Shown: positions 1 through 9,662 of the stretch, piece by piece | How the letters are laid out: each line of letters starts with the position of its first letter | Position numbering within the stretch: position 1 is the first letter of the stretch | From: Ophiosphaerella korrae | Lineage: Eukaryota > Ascomycota > Dothideomycetes > Pleosporales > Phaeosphaeriaceae | Assembly: GCA_028456385.1 (NCBI GenBank) | Contig: JALNQF010000361.1 | Location: 1 to 40,857, forward strand | Reading direction: 5' to 3' | Length of the DNA: 40,857 nucleotides | Translations under genes and position numbers: made by a program | The notes under the pieces: generated by a model | What the model saw: the letters and a program-made list of their open reading frames with translations, nothing else | Told to the model about the DNA's origin: nothing | The model's database searches: none

Positions 1-2
1 CG

Positions 3-26
3 AACTTACTAACATGTTAGTAAGTT
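3..26. repeat. Perfect 24-bp palindrome at left edge of A
   Basis: Bases 3-14 are the exact reverse complement of bases 15-26, the first bases of the left repeat. Two repeat ends therefore meet head to head at 14/15. The flank left of 15 may be the end of another copy, or the terminal sequence may itself be palindromic. Confidence 0.8.
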
Positions 27-193
27 TACAACTTACTAATATTTAACTACCTTTCTACTTTTAGTTAGCGCTTAGTAGGCTACTAGGTATATATACCTAG
101 TACTTACTTAGATAGCTTTATCTACTATTTACTCTTTTTAGTTAATTGTTAAAACTACCTTATTAAGTTATCTTGCGTAAAGTCTACTTTATA
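15..193 (+). repeat. Left inverted terminal repeat of A
   Basis: Its reverse complement aligns with 9481-9659 over its full length with only scattered, mainly transition, differences and small gaps. It begins TGTTAGTAAG and its inner end is AGTCTACTTTATA, after which the two copies diverge abruptly. The TG start is typical of an LTR. It directly abuts the truncated integrase of A. Confidence 0.85.
81..102. repeat. Perfect 22-bp palindrome inside A's terminal repeat
   Basis: TACTAGGTATA is followed at once by its reverse complement. The equivalent part of the right repeat is degraded by transitions. Together with the hairpin-capable motif at 18-40 this makes the terminal repeat strongly palindromic. 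Confidence 0.85.
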
Positions 194-199
194 ATCCTT

Positions 200-1020
200 A
201 ATACTTCTTCTATTAAAGTACTAGTTTCTTTATTATATTAGTTATACTATTATAGTCTATCTCTTTATATATAAGATTCTTTATTTAATTCCTTTATTTA
301 TAAAGGTTAAAGCTATAATCTTTTTAGCTATAGTAAGGTTAGTAGCTTAGCGATCGTATATATAATCGCGTATCTAATTACGTATTAAGTATCTAATTGT
401 ACAACTTATCTAATATAAATATAGTCTACTAAGATATTAGTCTAGAGTACGTAGAGAATTAGTATAGGTTTAAAGTAACTAAGTTTACTATCTTATAAGT
501 TCTTTATATAGTAGTAGATTAGGTATATATTATAAAATTACTTAATACCTTAGAGTATCTTAAGCTAATAATAGTACTTATATATTAGATATAGCGTACT
601 ATAAAGTCTTTTATAGCTTACTAACTAATAGTTATAGTATAAATTAAAGATTTAGTAGTATAGATAAGTATTTAAAGAGATATATAGACGCGTTTTATTA
701 ACCTAGAAGTACTTTTCTTTTTCTAATCTAGTAAAGCTAATATTAGTATATAAGAAGTAGTATCTTACTTTATAGAAGGCTTTTAATAGTTTTTATTATC
801 TACTATCTATATTAGTAAATATAGCTTAAGCTATATAGTCTTCTAAGTACGCTATATCTAGTAATTCTTCTATTAAGCGTAAGTTAATAATATATAGTAA
901 GAGTTCTAGGTCTAGTTCTCTATTATAGAGTTATAGAAAATTATCTTATAAGTTTACTAATTTAGGTTTTATTTCTATAATATAGTAAAAGTAGGTGTAT
1001 ACTATAGTAGCTTATTTTAG
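200..1020 (-). pseudogene. Element A integrase, N-terminal half, truncated
   Basis: On the minus strand, reading from about 850 down, the sequence resembles the HHCC zinc-binding region of a fungal Gypsy integrase. A Tyr-Tyr-Tyr-x-Leu-Lys pattern matches the usual Tyr-Tyr-Trp-Pro block, followed by Asp-Ser-Lys-Leu-x-Tyr-Phe-Lys-Pro-Ile. The start of the catalytic core follows: an Ile-Leu-Val-Asp-Tyr-Ile stretch with the first Asp kept, at about 300-340. Cys codons appear as Tyr. The core then stops at about 200, where the inverted repeat starts; the second Asp and the Glu are missing. Bases 850-1020 are RNase H-integrase linker. Confidence 0.6.
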
Positions 1021-1690
1021 TATAAATCTATCTAGCTTTTATAGGTCTATAAGGCTTAGAGTATAAATTACTTTATTTAGTATAAGTTTTACGCCTAGGG
1101 TTAGGACTTAAGAGCTAAGATAATTTAGTTAGCTCTTAATACTTATAGATTAAAATTATCTATAGAGTAACCTTATAGTTAGTAGCTTAAAGCGTTTATA
1201 ACTTTATTTATATTACGAAGTATGTATTTAATATAGAAATTAAATTAGGACAAAAATAATAACTAGTATACCTAGTAGTAATTAAGCTTTTTAGTTATTA
1301 TAAAAGTTTCTAAATTATAGTTAATTATTATAATATAGACTGTATATTAACTACTTATAAGCTCTAGTTTCTATTCTTTAAATACTTAGATTATAGCTAT
1401 AAGTTCTAGGTCGTAGATATTATAAATATATTCTACTAGGGTGTATTTTTTTAAGAAAAAGCTAACTAGCTATTAGATTCTATCTTAGTTTAGTTAGCTT
1501 ATTACTCTACCTAAAGCTTACCTAGAGGTATTAGTTTAGATATAGATTAGTTTTAAGAAGTTAAAGTAAAGTAAAACTAATTTTAGATAAAAAGTAGCTT
1601 TTAGTTTATTAAAAGTATTTATATATTTATAGGTAATTATAAAAAGCTTATACTAAGTCTTTTAAAAGAGTATCTTATCTTATTTAGTAA
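1020..1690 (-). pseudogene. Element A RNase H and RT connection
   Basis: The minus strand reads a Phe-Asn-Lys-Leu-Lys-Ala connection motif near 1600, then an Ile-Gln-Thr-Asn-Thr-Ser motif near 1525-1550 where Gypsy RNase H normally has Glu-Thr-Asp-Ala-Ser, so the catalytic Asp is Asn. Tyr-Asp-Leu-Glu-Leu-Ile-Ala-Ile follows near 1380 and Ser-x-Tyr-Thr-Val-Tyr near 1330. This order and spacing are typical of Ty3/Gypsy. Stops are at former Gln/Trp codons. Confidence 0.8.
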
Positions 1691-2420
1691 GTCTAGTAAT
1701 AACCTTAGACTTAATTAACTTAGTAAGTAGTAAAGTAAAGCTTAAGTAATCTTTAATAAAGTGTTAAAGGAATCTAGTATAGCTTAGAAAGGCTAAGACT
1801 TTTTTAGTAGTCTTTAGTATTTCTTACTCCTAGATAGCTTTAACTTTAGAGAGATCTTTTATAATTCCTTTATTAAAGATAATTATACTTAAAAACTTAA
1901 CTATAGTAGCGTAAAATCTAGATTTTTTAGAGTCTATATAAAAGCTTTACTTTTTTAGTTTTGTAAGTACTTTATAAATATACTAGATATAGTCTATTTT
2001 ATTATTAAAGTATATTAGGATGTTATTTATATATATAGTATAGAGGTTATCTAAATATTCTAGTAAGGCTAAGTTAATAGCGCGCTAGAAGGTAGCTAGT
2101 ACGTTAGTAAAGCTAAAAGGTACTACTTTATAAGTATATATACTATAGTAGGTAGTAAAAGTAGTTAGCTATACTAAATTTAAAGTAATACGTAAGTAGT
2201 AAAAGGTATATATTACGTTAAATTTAGAGAAAATCTTTACTTTATTTTAGTAGGCTAGTATTTCTCTAAAGAATAAAATTAAGTACTAGTCTTTAATAGT
2301 AGATTTATTTAGCTTATAGTAGTTTATATAAACTTATAAGCTACTATCTAGCTTAGCTATAATTAGTAGGTTATTTCTAGCTAGAGAGCTATATTTCCTA
2401 ATAAAGCCCTTGCTTTCTAT
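1690..2420 (-). pseudogene. Element A reverse transcriptase, main part
   Basis: On the minus strand, from 2420 down: Lys-Gly-Phe-Ile-Arg, then an Asp-Ser-Ser-Leu motif, then Tyr-Lys-Leu-Asn-Lys-Ser-Thr-Ile-Lys-Asp, then Phe-Ser-Lys-Phe-Asn-Val, then Val-Pro-Phe-Ser-Phe-Thr-Asn. These are the standard blocks of fungal Ty3/Gypsy RT. The catalytic Tyr-Ile-Asp-Asp is now Tyr-Ile-Asn-Asn at 2022-2033. The upstream part continues beyond the A1 insertion at 5431. Confidence 0.9.
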
Positions 2421-2425
2421 TTCTT

Positions 2426-2659
2426 TATTATAGGTACTTTTCCCCCTACCTAAAACCTCTCTTTAAGCCTCTCTCTTTAAACCTCCCTTTAAGCTCTTTA
2501 GGTACTCCTAAGATTACCCTTAGAGCTACTTAGGATTATATACGCCTCTTTAGATATATAAACACCTTTATAAGCCTATAAATCCTTTAAGGATTTATCT
2601 TTCTTTATTAATATACTTATTATTCTATTATATTTAACTCCTACTAAATACTCCTTATA
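2426..2659 (+). repeat. A1 left LTR
   Basis: Starts TATTATAGGTAC and ends CTCCTTATA; the ancestral ends were presumably TG...CA. Near-identical along its full 234 bp to 5192-5425. Preceded by TSD TTCTT at 2421-2425. Confidence 0.92.
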
Positions 2660-4080
2660 ATTTAAATCCTTCTTACTCTAACTAAGAGGTAGTTATTAGA
2701 TTAAATTTATTATAACTAATTAAAGAGTTACACGTAGTAGCTAGTTAGCTTAGTAAAGCCTCCCTAAGACTAACCTACTATCTCCCTAAGATATAGTAGC
2801 TAGTAACGTAGTTATAAATAGCTTATTAGATAATAAGCCCTTGCTGCTCTAGGGGAACGCCCTAGGGTAAATAACAGACTCTATACCCCTTCTAAAGAGA
2901 ATAGGAAGTAATACTACTCTCTTAGGAAGAGCTTTATTAGAGCTAATAGAAGAAACTCTATAGTAGTTTATTTAAAAATTAATAAACGCTTTATTTAAAG
3001 TATAAAGTAATAGTTCCTTACTTAAAGTAATTATAAAGTTAGAGGACTAAGTTAATATAGTATTATATATACTACTAGGTACTAGTAGTAGTAGAATTAC
3101 TATAAGCTACCCTAGAGTAGCCTATAACAATATAGGCAAACTTATAGGTACACTTAATAAAGTACTACTAAGACCTAAGTTAGGCTTTAAAAAGTAATAA
3201 CCTACGCTATAATAAGTATAAACCTTGGCTAGAAATATAGAAACTACTTTTAGATTAGTTTAAGCTCTAGAAGATACTAATACGAGACTCTATTAGGTAT
3301 TAAATATAATCTAATATAATATCTATTATAAACTACTACAATAGAAGATTAATAACAAAGTTATTTAGACCTAGGATAGATTAAAGGTAGAATAGCGCTA
3401 GCTAGTCTAGGACCTAGTATTAACAAAGTTTTAAAACTACTCTAAGTTCTAGAACTATTAATAGTGTAGTAGTAATAGCGTTAATTTCTTCTTACTATAT
3501 CTACGCAAGAAAGAAGCTATCCTCCCTAATATGTTTATTAAGCTTAACGACAATAATAAACTAAAGATCTTGTATATCTAGTTAAAGATACCTAAAGCGT
3601 ATTAAACTAAGCTCTAACGTAATAGAAGTTTAAACAACGTTAGCTCCTAGAAGGATTTTAAAAGGGTACTTTAAAATATAGAAATAGTAGTTACTATAAC
3701 TAGACTAAAAGTAGTCTATAATATAAGCGAAGATAGATCTACCTAATCCTAATTAAATCCTTATAAGAGAAAACATCTAGTACCTACCTAAGAGTACAAA
3801 GTACTTAATAAAAGATAGGATTAGTAGAAGTCCTAACTCTTACCTAGGGGTAAACTAATAAAAGACTAGTAGTAGCCTAGTTCTCTAGCTAAAAAGCTAG
3901 AAGAAAAAAGGGTTAGTAACTAGAAAGGACACTAAAAGCCTTACTAGAAGAGCAAAGATTTTAAATTAAGGAAACCTTAATTTAAAAATAAAAACCTAGA
4001 GTTAGGAAAAGAGAAGCCCTAGTCGCTAACCTTTTCTACTAGCAATTAGGGCAAGAAACAAAAGGGGAATATTTAAGGAT
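2660..4080 (+). pseudogene. A1 gag-like region
   Basis: The + strand between the left LTR and the protease has extended stretches rich in Lys, Glu, Arg and Gln-derived stops, with a Lys-rich basic stretch at about 3890-4030. This is consistent with a gag protein, but no zinc knuckle with the usual spacing was seen. The call rests mainly on position. The first 200 bases should hold the primer binding site and leader; I cannot name the tRNA. Confidence 0.45.
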
Positions 4081-4081
4081 T

Positions 4082-4345
4082 ATAGTTAATATAGTTATAC
4101 TTACCCCTAAGGGAACCCTAGTAGTATTCTAGGCCCTTTACGATTTAGGCGTAGAGGTAAACCTAATTAATAAAGAAAGCGCTAAACTCTTTATATATAC
4201 TAAAGTTACTACTACGAATATAGTACTACTCTTTATAAATAGTTATTACAAAGCTCTTAAAAGTACTATTAGAGTTAGATTTACTAGAAGTTGTAAGGCC
4301 TTTAAGATAGGCTATGTACTAGAACCTTACTAGATTAAGCTAAGT
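4082..4345 (+). pseudogene. A1 aspartic protease remnant
   Basis: The + frame at 4106 reads Pro-Lys-Gly-Thr-Leu-Val-Val-Phe-stop-Ala-Leu-Tyr-Asp-Leu-Gly-Val-Glu-Val-Asn-Leu-Ile-Asn. The catalytic motif Asp-Ser-Gly is Asp-Leu-Gly at 4142-4150, explained by TCA to TTA. The following Val-Asn-Leu-Ile is the usual continuation of Gypsy proteases. The stop just upstream is a former Gln codon. Confidence 0.75.
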
Positions 4346-5173
4346 AGTAAGGTTCTTAGTAAGAGCGTAGACGTAGTTAGAGATAGCTTTATTAGAGACT
4401 AAAGAAGGCACAATAGATAATATAGTAGGTAATAAAGGAGAAGAAGTAATAAGGATAGAAAGATAAAGTAACTAAGAGAGGCAGCTCCTTTATATCTACC
4501 CTTAAGTAACCCTAACGCGCTAGTACTAGAGTAGTAGCAGACTACCTCGCGTTTAATAAGTAAAGGTATAACCTTATTTACTTAGAACTATTAAGTAATT
4601 TAAACGTAATACCCTATAAGTCTAAACCTAAGCTTATAATTACTATAAATTAGACTATAATCTTACCTTAAACAAGAGTCTAATAATATAAAATAGTCTA
4701 TAATATACTATAAATCTTATTAAAAATATATTATAACTTTACGTTTTAAAGAATTAGTAACGTACTACAAATAGAAGGTAGCCCTTAGGCCTTACTTAGA
4801 GCCTTAGTAGAGTAGTCTAGTTCCTAGGTACTAATCTAATAGGTAAACCTTGCAATTATAGTAAGATAGTTGTCACGCAACAAATCTTAGACCTAGGTAC
4901 TAGGAACCTAGCGTTATAGGTACTTTTAAGCAACCCTTAGTTAGCTATAGGCTAGCCCTAGGCCTACTATAGGTATCTAATATATATACTATTCTGTGCT
5001 AAGTATATCTATTTAGTATACTATACCTCTTTTTTAATTACGTTTAATCTAGTAGTATAGAATAGGTTAAGTTACAGATAGCTAATAGAGTAGCTCTAGA
5101 GCTAGATAACTAGATAGAATTAGATACTATACGTACTTAAAGGCATAGAGCTCTACGCTTTAAGACGTAGTAT
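4346..5173 (+). other. A1 3' region, no pol domain seen
   Basis: About 830 bases from the protease to the polypurine tract. No RT, RNase H or integrase motif was found on either strand. The last ~180 bases form an Arg/Leu-rich open stretch in + frame up to the polypurine tract. The less mutated part near 4840-5000 keeps several CpA and TpG dinucleotides. Confidence 0.5.
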
Positions 5174-5188
5174 AAGAGAAGGGGGGGC
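5174..5188 (+). promoter_or_regulatory. A1 polypurine tract
   Basis: A purine run ending in seven G residues, immediately upstream of the right LTR. This is the expected plus-strand primer site and fixes the orientation of A1. Confidence 0.85.
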
Positions 5189-5191
5189 TAT

Positions 5192-5425
5192 TATTATAGG
5201 TACTTTTCCCCTTACCTAAAACCTCTCTTTAAGCCTCTCTCTTTAAACCTCTCTTTAAGCTCTTTAGGCACTCCTAGGATTACCCTTAGAGCTACTTAGG
5301 ATTACGTACGCCTCCTTAGATATATAAACACCTTTGTAAGCCTATAAATCTCTTAAGGATTTGTCTTACTTTATTAATATACCTATTATTCTATTATATC
5401 TAACTCCTACTAAATACTCTTTATA
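5192..5425 (+). repeat. A1 right LTR
   Basis: Starts TATTATAGGTAC and ends CTCTTTATA, followed by TSD TTCTT at 5426-5430. Differences from the left copy are almost all C/T or G/A, as expected of RIP after insertion. Confidence 0.92.
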
Positions 5426-5430
5426 TTCTT

Positions 5431-6450
5431 AGATATATTTCTAGATTACTTTATCTTGTTTTCTAGTAATAAAGTAAAGTTTAGTATCTAGGATTTTTAT
5501 ACTAATCTTAAAAGTAATTTCTAGGTTATATAGCTAATAAAAGAAAAGTTACTTAGTAGCTTTCTTATTAAAATAGAGTATTAGGTCTTAATATAGTTAG
5601 AGTAGTTCTATAGATAGGATATCTTTAAGCTTTACTATAAGTAGTAGTTTATAAAATTATATATAATCTACTTCTTTAGCTACCTTATATAGTATACTAG
5701 TAGTAGTATTCTATTTAAAGTAAGTACTATAAGTATATATCTACTTCTACGAGTAAAAGCCTTAATTATATAATTACTAATACTTTAAATATCTATTAAT
5801 AAGTTCTATTTATACTTATTAGAGTACCTACTTAGAGGCCCTATAAAAGTAGATAATAGTTTAAGTACTAGCTTCTTTAAAGCTATAGTAGAGTAATATC
5901 TAAGTATACTATAGTATACTACTAAGAGGATTTTATTAGTTATCTAGTAGTACTATTAGTAGTAAATATTAAGGAATAATAACGTTCTATTATAGTAGTT
6001 AAGTTTAATAGTATAGGCTTTATACTATAAAAATCCTAAAATAAAGTTAAATTAGCTTATATTTTTAATAATATAGGTAGAAGTCTATTTAATATATAAA
6101 CTTACTTATAAGTAGAACTTAAACTATTATATAATAAACTTAGATAAAGAACTATTATATCCTTTATAGATAATAAGTTAAAGTAGCTAGAGAGTTTATA
6201 ATTTTATAATCTTCTAAGTAAATTTTTATTAAATAAGGTTTACGTTAGCTCTATTATTAGCTAAGGTTCTAGCTATATAGAGTACTATAAAGTCTTTACT
6301 TAAGAAGCTAGTAAATAAAAATTAGTTTAGCTTAGCTTCTATTAGATTAGTTAGTAGTTTCTTATACTAGACTATCTATATTCTATAAGTAAGTATATAA
6401 GATATAGCTATACTAAGAGTTATACTTTAGTAGTTAATTACGCTCTTCTA
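5431..6450 (-). pseudogene. Element A protease and RT N-terminal region
   Basis: The minus-strand frame ending at 5431 joins, once A1 and one TTCTT copy are removed, to the RT at 2420; the joined frame gives the usual Gly-Phe-Ile-Arg approach to the palm. Further upstream (about 6000-6300) a hydrophobic pattern resembles the second half of fungal Gypsy proteases, but I could not place the Asp-Ser-Gly motif with certainty. Confidence 0.55.
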
Positions 6451-9400
6451 GTTTGTATATTCTCTAGGTTTAGGCTTTAAGCCTAGAGAATATTATTTTC
6501 TAAATCCTAGTCTAAGTTAAGCTTTAGTTCTAGCTCTATATCTAGTTAGGAGTTATATTTAAAGAATTAGTCCTCTATTTCTATATCTATTTTAGAGTCT
6601 ATTACTATATAAGTAGCTATATAGTAGTTTATAGTATTAGTATATATTTTAAATCTTATAGCTTTTGTTTATTTATAAGTAGTATAGTCTAGCTTCCTAA
6701 TACTTATCTTTTTATAGCCTTAATATAAAATTATTTTAAATTTCTTACTTTTAATTATAGTAGCCTTTTTACTAGTTAGTTGTATTTCTCTAAATATACT
6801 TTCTAGTTATAGTTAATAGTATTATAGTTCTTATAAAGTTATAGCTAGTTCTTCTTTAAAGTTTTATATCTACGCTCTTAGTTTAGCTCTTATAAGCGCT
6901 AAGGTATAATACTACGTTTACCTAGGGCCTATATCTAGGTTATAATTATTTACTTTATTTTTTAATATTAAGATTATCTTTTAAAAATTAGTAGGGCTAT
7001 TATAGATACTAGAGGTAGTACTAGTAGCTTCTTTAAGCTAAGGTTATAGCTTTTTTTAAAAGTAGATATTATATAGCTATAGGTTTTATTATAGTTTAAA
7101 GCTAATATTATTAAATTTAGAGAAGAATTTAGCTTCTACTAACTAGGTAGTTTTGTAGATATATTAATCTAGTCTAAATTTAGCTATTTCTAGAGTTTTA
7201 TAATATACTTCTTCTAATCCTACTATATCTATATTACTAAATTAGTAAAAATATATAAAGAAATATATAAATTCTTTTTAGTATACGTAGTTAATACTAT
7301 TTAGGATAGTAAGGTATAAGTAAGCTAATCTTGTATAGTAGTATATAATAGCGTTAGTTTAGGTTTATAAGCTAATATATTATTTTCTATTAGTAATAAA
7401 GTAATTATATATAAACTAGATAAAGGATATAATATCTATATAGTATTCTATACCTAAAAATTATAAGAGTTTTATAAAGTAGTCTTCTTATTCTTTATAC
7501 TAATAAAAATTAAAAGCTAGCTCTTAGATACTAGATAAGAGAGACTTATAGTAAACTCTTCTCTATTAAAGATATAGTAGCTACTACTAGTACTTAGAGT
7601 TTAAACTCTCTTTTAAAGAAGCTAAGTTATTAGCTTTATAGTAAGATCTTAGTATAAAGTAGTTTTATATTTTTCTATACTAGTATATTAAAGTTAAAAG
7701 TTTCTAGCTTAGTTTATTTAGCTATTAAGTCTTCTTAGAAGATTACTATTTTATATAAGTAGTTATATTTTACTATTACTTTTTCTTATAGAGCTTTATA
7801 TAAAGTATTTCTTTAGCCTAAAGTATTATATTACTCTATAATATAGTTATAGTCTAGTAGTAATAATACTAAGTATTCTTAGAGTTAGGCTAATTTATTA
7901 TTTTATTAAAAGAGTTATTTATTTACTTTTTTTACTTTAGCTATAAGCTTCCAGTTTTATTTATTAACTATATTAATTACGTCCTATATCTATATATTTA
8001 CAACTACTACGTATAATACTATTCTAGCTAAAGTAAACTCTCTAAGAAATAAGTAATTACAAAGTTTATTATCTTTAATTCCTTAGTATAAAGTTAGTAA
8101 TAGAGTATAAAATAAGGGTTAGAGCTTTATAAATTTATTAAGTAATTTCTTAAGTTTATTTAAAGATATAAAGACTATTCTTAGTAGTAAGTCTTTATTA
8201 ATTATTTTATTTAGTAGTAAATTATCTCTTAGCTCTTTTAGGTTCTTTAGCTTAAGTATTAGCTAGATTAATAATACTTAGCTAATATTTAGTTAGGAGT
8301 TATTAATTTAGTTATTTAATATAGTCTAGTAATTAAAAGAGACCTTTGTAATTAGTTTATACTTTAGGAAGATACTCTAGTTAAAGGGTGTAGAGTTTAT
8401 ATCTAGGTTAAATTCTTATATAATAAGTTAGTAAAGAGTAGTTAAGTTTATTATAGAGCTATTATCTAAGAAAGTACCTAGTACTTATTAGGGAATTATA
8501 TTAGGTTAGAAATTTAGTTTACTAGGTAGTCTTAGCTAAATAAAAGATTTAAGGTCTATTACTTATTTTCTTTTATCTTTCTATAAAGAGATCTTAAGAT
8601 ATTATAAGAAGTTACTTAATACTTTTTTTATTAGAGTAGTTAGTATATAAGTAACTAGGTCTATTTTTCTAGAAACTTAGTTCTAGTACGTATTTTATAG
8701 ATTTTTTATAGTATAGTAGTTCTAGAGCGTTCTATTAGTTTCTTACTAGATCTATAGTTTACTATTTATAGTATATCTTTATCTTATAAGTATACTTAAT
8801 TTAAGAAATAAAGAAGTTATAAGCTAGTATTATTTTAGTTTAAGAAGCTAGCTTTTAAGAGAATAGATTTTTTTTTATATAACTAAATTATAGTATAATA
8901 AGCTAAGTTATAGTAGTTATATACTATATTAGTATATTTAGTTATTAGTTTATAGAGATTTAGATCTTTAGCGCTAGCTAGTAAAGGTTTTAGTAAGGTT
9001 TAAAGTACTTTATTACTTAGTTCTTGTAAATTAAGCGCTAGTAATTTACGTAGGTTTAGGAGTCTTTACTTTCTTTAGTACTACTACCTAGGTTTAATAC
9101 CTAGTATAAGTAGGCCTTTACTTAAGTATATATAGTAAGTATAAGCTAAAGCTTTATAACTTATAAAGTATTCTAACTACTTTTTTTTAGTATATATTTC
9201 TTTCTAGAATATTAGCGCTAGTACTAGTAAAAAAAGAGAGTACTAGAAACTTTAACTAGAACTACAATAAAGTAAACTTAAGGGGCTACCTAGTAGATAA
9301 TAGCTAAAGTAGGATCTAATTCCTAGTAGTATAGTTCTTTTTAGCTAGCAAGGCTTAATTAAGAGTTAGCTATAATTAGCTATCTTGTAGTAACTCTAGT

Positions 9401-9480
9401 ATAAGTAAAAAGGCTACTAGTATAATTCTAGGTTATAGAAAAGCTTATAAAAGTAAAATATTTATAGAGATCTACTATTA
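6450..9480 (-). pseudogene. Element A upstream region, gag-like, not identified
   Basis: About 3 kb on the minus strand between the right inverted repeat and the protease-like region. Treating RIP stops as former Gln/Trp, long frames can be followed, notably about 8990-8150 and 7970-7400, rich in Leu, Lys, Gln and Tyr. This is longer than a usual Gypsy gag. I recognise no zinc knuckle or other named domain. It may contain gag plus an extra frame (inference). The last ~180 bases before the repeat have no coding character. Confidence 0.4.
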
Positions 9481-9659
9481 TATAAAGTAGACTTTATCTA
9501 AAATAACTTAAGAAAGTAATTTTAATAATTAACTAAAAAGAGTAAATAGTAGATATAGCTATCGAAGTAAGTACTAAGTATATATACATAGTAGCTTATT
9601 AAGTACTAACTAAAAGTAAAAAGGTAGTTAAATATTAGTAAGTTATAAACTTACTAATA
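9481..9659 (-). repeat. Right inverted terminal repeat of A
   Basis: This is the inverted partner of 15-193. Its outer end is ACTTACTAATA, equivalent to ...ACTAACA before RIP, and its inner end is TATAAAGTAGACT. It lies where the 5' LTR of the minus-strand Gypsy element A would be expected, so it may be that LTR. More heavily RIP-mutated than the left copy. Confidence 0.85.
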
Positions 9660-9662
9660 TTA

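Larger units (their letters stand above)
2426..5425 (+). mobile_element. Element A1: 3.0-kb LTR retrotransposon, non-autonomous
   Basis: Two 234-bp direct LTRs (2426-2659 and 5192-5425) are flanked by the 5-bp duplication TTCTT. A polypurine tract lies just before the right LTR, which sets the + orientation. The 2.5-kb interior contains a gag-like region and a retroviral-type protease motif, but no RT, RNase H or integrase landmark on either strand. It is inserted in the RT of element A. It was therefore probably mobilised by another element (inference), unless a deletion removed pol before insertion. Confidence 0.88.
15..9659 (-). mobile_element. Element A: Gypsy-type pol bounded by inverted terminal repeats
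   Basis: Two copies of one roughly 179-bp sequence bound the region in inverted orientation, at 15-193 and 9481-9659, both starting TRTTAG at the outer edge. Excluding the nested element A1, the unit is about 6.6 kb. Reading the minus strand from 9480 leftwards gives a long degenerate gag-like region, a probable protease, RT, RNase H and the first half of an integrase, which is cut at about position 200 where the left repeat begins. This is unusual, since a Gypsy element should have direct LTRs. No 5-bp target duplication is visible: the flanks are TAACA on the left and TTAGA on the right. Confidence 0.7.

Noticed and set aside
4346..5173. A hidden RT in A1
   Set aside because: No RT block (substrate loop, Leu-Asp palm, Tyr-x-Asp/Asn-Asp/Asn) was seen in any frame on either strand, and the space is too short for RT plus RNase H plus integrase.
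15..9659. Element A as a DIRS-type retroelement because of its inverted repeats
   Set aside because: Its RT and RNase H blocks are Ty3/Gypsy-like, and a DDE-type integrase start, not a tyrosine recombinase, follows RNase H.
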